Source: Okibacterium sp. HSC-33S16
GTDB lineage: Bacteria; Actinomycetota; Actinomycetes; Actinomycetales; Microbacteriaceae
Assembly: GCF_024171565.1 (NCBI RefSeq)
Contig: NZ_JALJZZ010000002.1
Coordinates: forward strand, 62,001 to 126,000
DNA length: 64,000 bases
Direction: 5' to 3'
The position numbers and the translations under genes are program-made. A model generated the notes under the pieces. It was not told the DNA's origin, searched no databases, and worked only from the letters and a program-made list of their open reading frames with translations. Below are positions 17,076 through 25,437 of the stretch, in pieces (position 1 is the stretch's first letter; each line of letters begins with the position of its first letter).

Positions 17076-19150
17076 GCGAGCTGGATGTCTTCTACACGGA
17101 CCTGCAGAATACAGTTCGTACAGCGGCGAGCACAGATCAGACCTACACGGCAAGTGCTTTCGTCGACGAGGTCGGTAGGCGGCTCGCGGATGCAGAAGAA
17201 GTAGACGCGCTTGCCCCCGGGCACTACGAGGGATCAGCGCCGCGGACGGCGAAGAAGCTCGCGATGGACGCCTATGACTTTGGCGACGAGGAGGGCCATG
17301 TCGTCCTAGCGCTGACAGACTATTACGCGACGGATGACGTTCAGACGCTCACGGGGTCCGCCGCGAAACGCCAATTTGGGATGCTCGAAGGATTCCTTGA
17401 AACAGCGTTAAGTGGTGGCTTCGAAGGACACCTAGAAGAGAGCTCAGATGCCTATCAGGTCGTCTCCGAGCTGAGGGAGCGGAGGAGTGCCACCTTCAAG
17501 TACCGGCTCTACCTGTTAACGAACGCAAAACTGAGCTCGACGGCGAAGGCGTTTGAGAGTACTGAGATTGATGGCGCGACGGTTGAATACCACTTGTGGG
17601 ATCTCGAGCGCTTCCGAAAGGTAGAGGCATCGAGTCTCGGTCGTGAAGAGATCGATATCGATCTAACCGAGTGGGCACCAGATGGGGTTCCGTTTCTCAA
17701 AGCCGCCACTGAGTCAGCGGAGGTCGATACGTATCTCGCTGTGCTCCCAGGCGCCATGCTGGCTGGCATCTATCGAAAGTACGGGGGGCGGGTTCTCGAA
17801 GCGAATGTTCGGTCGTTTCTGAGCGTTCGTGGAAACGTGAATAAGGGGATCCGCGGGACGATACTGCAGCAACCTGAAATGTTCCTCGCTTACAACAACG
17901 GGATCTCTGCGACTGCCACTGAAGTTCGGACTAGAGAACTCGGTGGGCTGCAGACATTGACGAATTTGAAGGATCTTCAGATCGTCAACGGTGGGCAAAC
18001 GACGGCTTCCCTTTTCTATGTCGACAAGGATGAGAAAGCCGCTGATCTCTCAAGCGTGTTCGTCCAAATGAAGCTGATCGTGATCGACCAGGAAGCTGCG
18101 GCCGAGGTTGTGCCGAAGGTGAGCCGATATGCGAACACTCAAAACAGAGTTAGTGAAGCGGACTTCTTTTCTAATCACCCGTTTCACGTTCGGATGGAAG
18201 AGAAGTCGCGTCGGATCCTTACACCTGCGAAAGCCGGAACTCATTTCCAGACAAAGTGGTACTACGAACGCACCCGCGGGCAATACCTCAATGAAAAGGC
18301 CAAAATCACCGCTGCTCAGGCTAAGCGGTTCGAGGCCGAGAACCCTCGAGGTCAGTTGATCACGAAGACCGACGCCGCAAAGTACCTTGTGTCGTGGAAT
18401 CAGCTCCCGCATATTGTCAGTGCCGGTGCACAAAAAAACTTCCTCGCGTTCGCAAAGGACGTGGCAGAGAACTGGTCAAAGGACGACACTCGCTTCAGCG
18501 ATGATTTTTACCGGACGCTTGTTGCCAAAGGCATACTTTTCAATTCGGTTCGTGCGCTTGTCCAGAAAAGCGATTGGTATTCGTCGGGGTACTTGGCGAA
18601 CATCGTGACCTACACGATGGCGAAGGTTTCGAATCTTGTTCGGGGCACGAACGGAAGAAGCGATCTTGACTTCGCGCGGATCTGGTCTGAGCAGGCGGTT
18701 CCCGACGTCTTGCTTAGCGCGGTCGAACCGATTGCGCGTGGCGTTTTCAGTGTCCTGACGGCGGATGATCGTCCAGTTGTCAACGTTACTGAGTGGGCAA
18801 AGCGGGAAAAGTGTTGGGACCAGGTGCGGTCTCTGAACTTCCCGCTGACGTCAGACCTGCGCAAGTACGTTATCGACCCCGAGGCCAGCTCCGCGAACCA
18901 ACGCGAGTCGAAGAAAGAGCAGCGCGTTGACAATGGGATTCAAGCCCAGATTGACGTGATGAACCTTGGACCGCGCTATTGGGTGAACCTCAGGCACTTC
19001 GGGCGAACGACCAGATCGATCACGCCGAAGGAAGCGTCAGTTCTCAATTTTGGGACCGGCGAATCCGGACGCCCGCCCAGCGAGGCGCAGGCAAAGCTGC
19101 TTATGCAACTCAGCGAGAGACTCGAATCTGAAGGGTTTGTAGGCAAGTAG
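17072..19150 (+). CDS. AIPR-family protein (abortive infection phage resistance)
   Basis: The protein has 692 residues. The central AIPR domain (about residues 230-480) contains MFLAYNNGISATA, LQIVNGGQTTASLFY, VSRYANTQNRVSEADFFSN and TKWYYERTRGQYLNE, all hallmark motifs of AIPR proteins (AbiK/phage-resistance related). The biochemical activity is not settled; members occur with restriction enzymes and are suspected nucleases or effectors. The GTG start at 17072 overlaps the nuclease gene stop, so it is the last gene of the operon. It is convergent with the methyltransferase, with only 16 bp between stops and no room for a separate terminator. Confidence 0.92.
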   Translation: MSELDVFYTDLQNTVRTAASTDQTYTASAFVDEVGRRLADAEEVDALAPGHYEGSAPRTAKKLAMDAYDFGDEEGHVVLALTDYYATDDVQTLTGSAAKRQFGMLEGFLETALSGGFEGHLEESSDAYQVVSELRERRSATFKYRLYLLTNAKLSSTAKAFESTEIDGATVEYHLWDLERFRKVEASSLGREEIDIDLTEWAPDGVPFLKAATESAEVDTYLAVLPGAMLAGIYRKYGGRVLEANVRSFLSVRGNVNKGIRGTILQQPEMFLAYNNGISATATEVRTRELGGLQTLTNLKDLQIVNGGQTTASLFYVDKDEKAADLSSVFVQMKLIVIDQEAAAEVVPKVSRYANTQNRVSEADFFSNHPFHVRMEEKSRRILTPAKAGTHFQTKWYYERTRGQYLNEKAKITAAQAKRFEAENPRGQLITKTDAAKYLVSWNQLPHIVSAGAQKNFLAFAKDVAENWSKDDTRFSDDFYRTLVAKGILFNSVRALVQKSDWYSSGYLANIVTYTMAKVSNLVRGTNGRSDLDFARIWSEQAVPDVLLSAVEPIARGVFSVLTADDRPVVNVTEWAKREKCWDQVRSLNFPLTSDLRKYVIDPEASSANQRESKKEQRVDNGIQAQIDVMNLGPRYWVNLRHFGRTTRSITPKEASVLNFGTGESGRPPSEAQAKLLMQLSERLESEGFVGK

Positions 19151-19166
19151 CAAGCGCGACCCACGC

Positions 19167-20654
19167 TCAGGAAACGAAGAGTCGTGCGACCACTTGGGCG
19201 ATCTGGTTAGCCAGCAGCGGTGGCACAGCATTGCCAACCTGATGGTATTGCTGAGTACGGTTCCCCATGAAGAAGTAGTTATCGGGAAATGACTGGAGGC
19301 GTGCAGCTTCCCGCACCGTGAGGCTGCGCATCTGGTCCGCGTCAGGATGAATGTAGTAGTGACCGTCCTTAGCAATGTGTGAGACGACCGTTGTTGACGG
19401 CTTATCCCAAACCTGCACACGAAACCGGTCCTCGAAGGGACGGGACTCGGACGAAGCATTCTTGTGATTTGGCTGAAGCGCCGGCGGAAAGTGACGGAGC
19501 TTTGGAGACACGGCGTCCATCTCTGCTCGTGCAGCCGCGAACCAATACCGCTTCAAATCTTCGACCATGTGTGATCGAGCCTCGTGTTGGATCACCGCTC
19601 GCACGCGTGAGTCAGTTATCCATGCGTTGTACGTGGCGTCCAAAGAAGGGGCAACAGGTGCCTCGACCGATCTTGACCCTCGGTCGAGCGCGTCCGAAGC
19701 TCGCGTGGGCCTGTCCACGTCACCAAAGGCGGAGGTCATTTCGGACCGGATGGCCTCCCAGTCAGCTGGGTTATCCAACCGTGCTGGGCTGATACCGGAC
19801 CGAAGCCGGGGCATTCCGCCTATTGCGTCTCGGAGCCGCACTACTTCCCGCTTCTCGAGCTTGCCCACCCGAAGGTTGTCCGTGAAGAATCCCTTGCGGA
19901 TACCCAGGAGAATCACACGGTGCCGCTTCTGCGGGACACCATATTCCTCGGCACGGATTATGTAATCGGTGGGCTTCAGCCGATCGAGATCAGCATCGAC
20001 CGTGAGCGAGTGAATTTCGTACTCGAGCTCGGGCGTCGGGTGTTCAAGATCGCTTTTGATCATGTCGAACATTCGCTCACCTGAGTTAGTAGATGAGAGC
20101 AGGCCTTTCACATTCTCCATGACGAACACCGGAGGTGCGAACGTGGCGATGATGTGAAGGTACTCCCGGTAAAGAAAATGTTTCTTGTCCTTCTCGAACT
20201 CGGCATCGTTCGCACGTCTCGATCGACCTGCAAGTGAGTACGCCTGGCAAGGTGGGCCGCCAATGAGCACCCAAGGTTCAGTGAGTGCCGACACCCCGTT
20301 TTCATGAAGGGCTTCGCTGATCTTCACATCTGACTCTTCGCGGTTGACCCCCAGCTCAATCTGATGAACTTCGTTGCGGGCCTCTTTCAATGCGCGCGCG
20401 ACTCGAGGGTTGGCTTCGAAGGCCTCCCATGACATTTCGCCACGAATGAATCGATAGTAGTCCTGTGGGACGCCTTCAGGCGCACGCTTCAGACGTCGAA
20501 ACGCGCTACGGAGGCGGAGAGTACTGCATGCAGACGATTCCATTTCGAACGACCCGACGGTTTCAAATACGGGCGAATTTCCATCCTCGCCGAGTCGTGA
20601 AAACCCCTCATTAAGTCCGCCAGGGCCTGCAAAAAGGTCAATGACAGGGATCAC
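19167..20654 (-). CDS. DNA (cytosine-5-)-methyltransferase
   Basis: The protein has 495 residues. The m5C methyltransferase motifs run in order: I DLFAGPGGLNEGF (SAM binding), IV GGPPCQAYS with catalytic Cys136, VI FVMENVKGLL, VIII QKRHRVILLG, a target-recognition region, IX TVREAARLQSFPDNYFFMG, and X QVGNAVPPLLA. The insert between motifs I and IV is long (about 110 residues), as in larger Dcm-type enzymes. It presumably protects host DNA from the MORC/Z1/nuclease complex. The specificity cannot be read. The start is GTG overlapping the stop of a small upstream ORF (GTGA), which suggests translational coupling on the minus strand. Confidence 0.95.
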   Translation of the reverse strand: MIPVIDLFAGPGGLNEGFSRLGEDGNSPVFETVGSFEMESSACSTLRLRSAFRRLKRAPEGVPQDYYRFIRGEMSWEAFEANPRVARALKEARNEVHQIELGVNREESDVKISEALHENGVSALTEPWVLIGGPPCQAYSLAGRSRRANDAEFEKDKKHFLYREYLHIIATFAPPVFVMENVKGLLSSTNSGERMFDMIKSDLEHPTPELEYEIHSLTVDADLDRLKPTDYIIRAEEYGVPQKRHRVILLGIRKGFFTDNLRVGKLEKREVVRLRDAIGGMPRLRSGISPARLDNPADWEAIRSEMTSAFGDVDRPTRASDALDRGSRSVEAPVAPSLDATYNAWITDSRVRAVIQHEARSHMVEDLKRYWFAAARAEMDAVSPKLRHFPPALQPNHKNASSESRPFEDRFRVQVWDKPSTTVVSHIAKDGHYYIHPDADQMRSLTVREAARLQSFPDNYFFMGNRTQQYHQVGNAVPPLLANQIAQVVARLFVS

Positions 20655-20932
20655 TCGTGCTCACTTACTTTCGTCTGGAATTGCCTCAGCCAGGTTACCA
20701 GGTCGTCTAGTAATCTGGGCCCTCTCACTGCGGAACTAAGCCCGTGTCGCGCTCCGGACCGCTCCGGATCGATAGGAAAATTGTCTCGGATGCCGCTGAC
20801 ATCAGACTTTGCGGCTATGTGAACGCCCGCCGCCGCCCTGCTCGCTTCACGAGTCGCCGCACATCTGAGTCCGATGCCGAGGCTACGGCGTCCGATAGCG
20901 GCGACTGCCAGGGTGCGGCCGTAACGCCCCAA
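20651..20932 (-). CDS. Possible small ORF coupled to the cytosine methyltransferase
   Basis: This ORF of up to 93 codons starts at a TTG and has its TGA overlapping the methyltransferase GTG. The C-terminal half (RLLDDLVTWLRQFQTKVSEH) looks like a genuine amphipathic helix. The N-terminal part is Arg/Ala-rich and lacks a recognisable domain. A control (C) protein would be expected in this position in some R-M systems, but no helix-turn-helix is convincing. The true start may be internal, or the ORF may be a decayed regulator. An open frame on the opposite strand (20744-21103) competes but shows no better signals. Confidence 0.35.
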   Translation of the reverse strand: MGRYGRTLAVAAIGRRSLGIGLRCAATREASRAAAGVHIAAKSDVSGIRDNFPIDPERSGARHGLSSAVRGPRLLDDLVTWLRQFQTKVSEHE

Positions 20933-21151
20933 TCTAGGTGGATGCTGTGGAGGGGATTCCAGCAGCGCGCTTCGGAATCTCGGGGCTCTTCTGTTTGCCC
21001 GTTCCCGTCGGAGCGGCGCTATTGGCTTTACTTGCGGACCGTCTCAAAATCTGCTGGTCGTGAATCCACACGCTCGTCGAAATCTCAGTTGCCTCGGCTC
21101 TGAGGCCATCGTATTGAGCGAGAGCCGCAGCACGGAGCGGAATCGCCGTCT
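20933..21151. other. Right flank of the island; no confident gene
   Basis: A minus-strand frame (20934-21179, 81 codons) ends just upstream of the small ORF and has no recognised motif. Its coding signal is weak, and it overlaps the end of the repeat-protein gene. This stretch probably contains the right boundary of the imported segment. I see no direct repeat, tRNA or integrase that would define the attachment site. Confidence 0.35.
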
Positions 21152-22096
21152 CTAGAAGCTCTGAGTGGAGCCCGTCCATCGCAGAACCCGCAGCGCCCGT
21201 AGGGTGACCCAGCGGCTCGGTTCTCCTTCCTCCTCCATCTCGAAGTGAACCCTGCCCGGGTGCGTATTCTCGAGCCGCCAGCGGCCATCGGGTCCGCGCT
21301 TACTTTCGACCACGTCCAGCGCCTCCGCGAGGCGCGGGTCCGGCGCGTCGCCGGTTCGCCGAAAGCAGTCGAGCCCCCTCAGTACGTCATAGAACCACCG
21401 GGTGGGGAATGAGAAACGGGTGAAATCAGGGTCCGCGATCTGCCCTGTCGACAGGCGCCGGAACATCCGTCGTTCGAGAAGATATTCCTCTGCTCGTCTG
21501 CGTGCGGCCGTCACATCAGGGGACGGACCCTGTGATTGCTCGTGCTGAAGCAGGCCCTCGAGTACGCAGATTGTCGTGTGAAAAGACGATCGGGTCGAGC
21601 CGCGCTCAACCTCGCAGTTCCAGCCGCCATCGCTCAACTGTTCGCCGAGAAGTCGGTTCACGAGGGGTTCGACCGCTTCGCCGAAGTAGTCACCAAGCGC
21701 GACCACCATCCCATTGACGCACGGCTCGACCTCGCCGCTGAAGTAGTCCTGACCGCCGTGATCCCAGGTGACGTTGGCTCGCACTCGAGCGATGGCCTCA
21801 CGAACCTGTTCGCTCACCGGGTCGACGCCGAGCTCGCGGAGTAACACCAGCGTGTGGTGCGTCGCCGTCCACGGCTGCCCAGGAGCGTCATCATCGCGGC
21901 CCTCCGCCGGGTCGTAAACCCCACCGTCCCACTGCCCATCCGCTGCCTGCGCGGCGAGGAGCCGCGCTCCCCAGCCTTCGGTTGCGACTCTTGCGCGCTC
22001 GGCCGCCACCTGGTCTGGCGAGGCGTCGAGCAGGTCGCGCAGCACCTGCCAGCGAATGCTGGGATCAGAGTCAAGCAACCACTCAGTGACGGTCAT
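21152..22096 (-). CDS. Prenyltransferase/squalene-cyclase-like repeat protein
   Basis: The protein has 314 residues. Repeated alpha/alpha segments contain DGGWNC, ADGQWDGG and GPDGRWRLEN, resembling the QW repeats of terpenoid cyclases and prenyltransferase beta-subunit folds, plus PTRWFYDVLRGLDCF. The catalytic DXDD motif of squalene-hopene cyclases is not seen. The protein is therefore probably not a cyclase but one of the short cytosolic homologs of unknown role common in actinobacteria. ATG 22096 (MTVTEWLLDSDPSIRWQVL) is preferred over an upstream in-frame start. It is divergent from the GyrI-like gene and is the first chromosomal gene to the right of the island. Confidence 0.8.
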   Translation of the reverse strand: MTVTEWLLDSDPSIRWQVLRDLLDASPDQVAAERARVATEGWGARLLAAQAADGQWDGGVYDPAEGRDDDAPGQPWTATHHTLVLLRELGVDPVSEQVREAIARVRANVTWDHGGQDYFSGEVEPCVNGMVVALGDYFGEAVEPLVNRLLGEQLSDGGWNCEVERGSTRSSFHTTICVLEGLLQHEQSQGPSPDVTAARRRAEEYLLERRMFRRLSTGQIADPDFTRFSFPTRWFYDVLRGLDCFRRTGDAPDPRLAEALDVVESKRGPDGRWRLENTHPGRVHFEMEEEGEPSRWVTLRALRVLRWTGSTQSF

Positions 22097-22211
22097 GCCA
22101 CGCGAGTTTAGGACTGACCGCGGGCTGGCGGAAAGGGATGCTCGGCGAATCCTTCCCAAGCACACCCAACGATGCGAAGCTCAGAGACGTGGAAGAGGAG
22201 GAGGTCTCGGC

Positions 22212-22829
22212 GTGGACAAGTACGACATCAAGGTCGCCTACAAGACGTTGTACGCGCCATCCGCTCAGGATTTTGCGTTGGTCGACGTGCCGGAACTTCA
22301 CTACCTCGCGATTGATGGGCACGGCGACCCCAACACGTCATCCGAGTACACGGATGCGCTCGAAGCCCTCTATCCCGTTGCCTACGCGCTCAAGTTCGAG
22401 AGCAAGAAGACGCTCGGCCGCGACTTCGTGGTCGGGCCGCTCGAAGGCCTCTGGCGCGCCGACGACATGACCGCGTTCACTCGCCGGGAGAAGTCGGCCT
22501 GGGACTGGACCATGATGATCAGCCAACCCGACTGGATTACCGCAGACATGGTCGCGCATGCAATCGATACGGTGGCGTCGAAAAAGCGGATGCCACCCGT
22601 CAACCGCCTGCGATTTCTTACGCTGGTCGAGGGCACGTCTGTGCAGATTCTTCATCGTGGCTCCTACGATGACGAAGCCCCGACCCTTGACCGTCTGCAT
22701 GAGGAGTTCATGCCCGCGCACGGACTGACCTTCGCGGGCGATCACCATGAGATATACCTCAGTGACCCCCGGCGGACTGCACCCGAGAAGCTCAAAACGG
22801 TGCTCAGGCAACCGGTCCGGCCGGCGTAG
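22212..22829 (+). CDS. GyrI-like small-molecule-binding domain protein
   Basis: The protein has 205 residues. It starts with MDKYDIKVAYKTLYAPSAQD and VDVPELHYLAIDGHGDPN, the typical opening of the large GyrI-like family found in actinobacteria and Firmicutes. The fold is the effector-binding module of BmrR/Rob-type regulators, here without a DNA-binding domain. The ligand is unknown. GTG 22212 has GGAAGAGGAGGAGG upstream, a strong ribosome site. The open frame upstream to 22056 is non-coding by comparison. Confidence 0.88.
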   Translation: MDKYDIKVAYKTLYAPSAQDFALVDVPELHYLAIDGHGDPNTSSEYTDALEALYPVAYALKFESKKTLGRDFVVGPLEGLWRADDMTAFTRREKSAWDWTMMISQPDWITADMVAHAIDTVASKKRMPPVNRLRFLTLVEGTSVQILHRGSYDDEAPTLDRLHEEFMPAHGLTFAGDHHEIYLSDPRRTAPEKLKTVLRQPVRPA

Positions 22830-22939
22830 GCAACCGCAGCATCCTCTGTGCGTGCCCCGTGGCATCCGCTGTTCTCAAGCCCTCGACCGCGCTGGCGGCG
22901 CATGGTTCACTACGACAGTCACCAGAAAGGACTTCGCCC

Positions 22940-23590
22940 ATGCGCCTCATCGCCGACAACGTCTTTCAGCTCGAGAAATCGAAAGGTGCGAATGGCTATG
23001 TCGTTCGCGGTGAGGGGCGAACGGCGGTGGTCGATCCTGGGATGGCGTCTGGCTATCACGGGGTGCTCGCGGAGCTGCGCGATGCGCGTAACCGCACCGG
23101 GGTCGTCACCGATATCGTGCTGACCCACTACGACGTCGATCACGCCCAGGTGGCGAAACGATTACAGGCGACGCTTGAGGTTCCGGTGTGGATGGGCACG
23201 GCGGATGCCGCGATCCTGCGTGGCGACGTTCAGCCGCCAACACGGTTTCGCCGGCTCCTCGACCGGGTGGCGCACTCGGACTATCCGGAAAACGTGACCG
23301 AAATCACGGGAACGCTCGAGATCTTTCAGGGTTTGCTTGCCTTTCCGACGCCGGGCCACACGCCCGGACACATCGCGCTGCGCTGGCAGAGTGTGCTGCT
23401 CACCGGCGACTCGGTCAGTGTGACGAAGGACGGGGACATCAAGCAGTTCTTCGCACGGCCGGTGATCAGCGACAAGGCGATGGCGCGCACGACGGAAAAG
23501 CTCTTGCGCGAACGTATCCGGACCGACAAGATCGAGTGGATCTGCGCCGGGCACAATCCGCCGACCACGGTGGGCCAAATCTTTTCTTGA
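22940..23590 (+). CDS. MBL-fold metallohydrolase
   Basis: The protein has 216 residues. The metallo-beta-lactamase fold shows VVDPGMASGYHG, the metal motif VLTHYDVDHAQV (a THxxxDH variant with Tyr-Asp-Val inside), TPGHTPGHIALR, LLTGDSV and a final AGHNPPT. Together these supply the His/Asp ligands for two metals. Members hydrolyse thioesters, lactones or similar; the substrate is unknown. The start ATG 22940 (MRLIADNVFQLEK) is preceded by AGAAAGGA. A longer frame from 22859 adds a non-homologous leader. Confidence 0.9.
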   Translation: MRLIADNVFQLEKSKGANGYVVRGEGRTAVVDPGMASGYHGVLAELRDARNRTGVVTDIVLTHYDVDHAQVAKRLQATLEVPVWMGTADAAILRGDVQPPTRFRRLLDRVAHSDYPENVTEITGTLEIFQGLLAFPTPGHTPGHIALRWQSVLLTGDSVSVTKDGDIKQFFARPVISDKAMARTTEKLLRERIRTDKIEWICAGHNPPTTVGQIFS

Positions 23591-23671
23591 CCGGATGTCG
23601 ATCTGACACGACGCCGTTCGACGTCTGAGTAAGGGCGCATCCGGCGCTCGTCGAATCCGAGGAGAACTGCC

Positions 23672-24091
23672 ATGAAGTACATGCTGATCATGCGATCAAC
23701 CGATGAGGCCAAGAAGGCCTACCAGTCTCTGCCGTTCGAGCAAGTGCTCGAGGCGATGGGCAACTACAACGAGCAACTGATTAAGGCCGGAGTGCTGCTC
23801 GCCGGCGAGGGCCTCGCCGATGAGCTGACCGACGCCTTTGTCGTCGACTTCTCGAGCGACACCCCGGCGGTCACCGATGGCCCCTACGGCGAGACCCACG
23901 AGCTCTTCAACGGGTTCTGGATTCTCGAGGTCGGCTCGAAGGAAGAAGCTGTCGAGTGGGCCAGCCGCTGCCCGCTCGGTCCCGGGTCGAAGCTCGAGGT
24001 TCGCCGGGTCACGGACATGAGCGACTTCGCCGAGTACGCCGACACCCCGGCCATGCAGAAGGAAGCGGTCTGGCGGGCTGAGGGCTTCTAG
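23672..24091 (+). CDS. YCII/DGPF-domain protein, partner of ECF42 sigma factor
   Basis: The protein has 139 residues. It starts MKYMLIMRSTDEAKKAYQ and contains VTDGPYGETHELFNGFWILE, the DGPF-type signature of the YCII-related fold. Proteins of this family are encoded next to ECF42 sigma factors across actinobacteria and are targets or cofactors of them; enzymatic activity is not established. A clear GAGGAG-like site (CCGAGGAGAACTGCC) precedes the ATG. The sigma factor gene starts 26 bp after its stop and is likely to be cotranscribed. Confidence 0.92.
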   Translation: MKYMLIMRSTDEAKKAYQSLPFEQVLEAMGNYNEQLIKAGVLLAGEGLADELTDAFVVDFSSDTPAVTDGPYGETHELFNGFWILEVGSKEEAVEWASRCPLGPGSKLEVRRVTDMSDFAEYADTPAMQKEAVWRAEGF

Positions 24092-24117
24092 CTCGCCGAC
24101 CCGAGCGGAGGATCGTG

Positions 24118-25362
24118 ATGCCCGACGTGAAGCGCACCCTCGATGCACTCTGGCGCATTGAGGGTGCGAAGATCGTCGGCACCCTGGCTCGCATGACCGG
24201 CGACCTCGGCCTGGCCGAAGACCTCGCGCACGACGCCGTTGCCGATGCCCTCGTCTCCTGGCCCGAGTCGGGCATCCCGCGCAATGGTGCGGCGTGGCTC
24301 ACCGCCGTGGCCAAGCGCAAAGCGATCGACGGGTGGCGTCGGCGTGACCGGCTCGATGAGCGGTATCGCGCGATGGCACACGACCTCAACGACGTTGCGC
24401 CCGATCAGGGAATGGCGACGGATGCCTGGGAGCCTATTGATGATGACGTCCTGCGTTTGGTCTTCACCGCATGCCACCCCGTGCTCAGCCGTGAGGGGCA
24501 GATTGCGCTGACCCTGCGCATCGTCGGCGGTCTCACCACCGAGGAGATCGCTCGGATGTTTCTCGTACCCGTTGCGACGATCCAGCAACGGATCGTGCGT
24601 GCGAAGAAAACCCTCACCGAGGCGCACGTTCCCTTCGAGGTGCCGGACCCGAGCGAGTGGAAGCCCCGACTGTCCGCCGTGCTCGGTGTGGTCTACCTGA
24701 TTTTCACTGAAGGTTACGCGGCCACATCGGGTGATCGCTGGCTGCGGATTGACCTCGCTCATGAAGCGTTGCGGCTCGGCCGGGTGCTCGCCGGTCTTGT
24801 GCCCCGTGAGCCCGAGGCGCATGCCCTCGTCGCGCTGATGGAGTTTCAGGCGTCCCGGTTCGCCGCCCGAGTCGACGCGGACGGATCGCCCATCCTGCTG
24901 GCCGACCAAGACCGCAGCCGCTGGGATCGCACTCAGATTGGCCGCGGTCGTGCTGCGCTGGCCCGTGCCGACGAGCAAGGCTCTGGTCGCGGCAACTATG
25001 CGTTACAGGCCGCCATCGCCGAGTGCCATGCGCTCGCGCCGAGTGTCGCCGAGACGCCGTGGGAGCGGATCGTGCTGTTGTACGAGGCGCTCGGTCGAAT
25101 CGCACCGAACCCGATTGTCGAGCTCAACCGGGCCGCGGCAGTCTCGATGGCGACCGGGCCAGCATCCGCTCTTCGTATTGTGGATTCGCTCGCCGACAGT
25201 GGGGCGCTTCGCGGTTCGTATCTGCTGCCCAGTGTACGAGGTGAGCTGCTCGCCCAGCTGGGCCGCGTTGCGGAAGCCAAGTCAGAGTTCGCGACCGCTG
25301 CTGCACTGACACCGAACGAGCGGCAGCGTGATGTTCTTCTCGCGAAGGCAGCCGCGCTCTGA
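24118..25362 (+). CDS. RNA polymerase sigma factor, ECF42-type with C-terminal TPR-like extension
   Basis: The protein has 414 residues, about twice a normal ECF sigma factor. Region 2 (residues ~10-75) contains DLGLAEDLAHDAVADAL and AWLTAVAKRKAIDGWRRR. Region 4 contains LRIVGGLTTEEIARMFLVPV. The large C-terminal part (~200-414) is helical and TPR-like, ending SEFATAAALTPNERQRDVLL. This architecture and the DGPF neighbour define the ECF42 group, in which the extension, rather than an anti-sigma factor, appears to control activity. ATG 24118 is used, with GGAGGA 6-11 bp upstream. An overlapping GTG at 24115 is possible. The trigger is unknown. Confidence 0.92.
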   Translation: MPDVKRTLDALWRIEGAKIVGTLARMTGDLGLAEDLAHDAVADALVSWPESGIPRNGAAWLTAVAKRKAIDGWRRRDRLDERYRAMAHDLNDVAPDQGMATDAWEPIDDDVLRLVFTACHPVLSREGQIALTLRIVGGLTTEEIARMFLVPVATIQQRIVRAKKTLTEAHVPFEVPDPSEWKPRLSAVLGVVYLIFTEGYAATSGDRWLRIDLAHEALRLGRVLAGLVPREPEAHALVALMEFQASRFAARVDADGSPILLADQDRSRWDRTQIGRGRAALARADEQGSGRGNYALQAAIAECHALAPSVAETPWERIVLLYEALGRIAPNPIVELNRAAAVSMATGPASALRIVDSLADSGALRGSYLLPSVRGELLAQLGRVAEAKSEFATAAALTPNERQRDVLLAKAAAL

Positions 25363-25437
25363 CCACTCACGGGTTGCCGATCGACGAGAAACCAGTCGCC
25401 GTAGCGCAGCGATCCTGCCGTGGCTACCCTTGGTGCC

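Noticed and set aside
20744-21103. 119-codon plus-strand frame at the right edge of the island
   Set aside because: No domain, no ribosome site, and it conflicts with the minus-strand ORF coupled to the methyltransferase.
24118-25362. Sigma factor controlled by a neighbouring anti-sigma factor
   Set aside because: No small transmembrane anti-sigma gene is adjacent; the DGPF partner and extended C-terminus fit the ECF42 mode instead.
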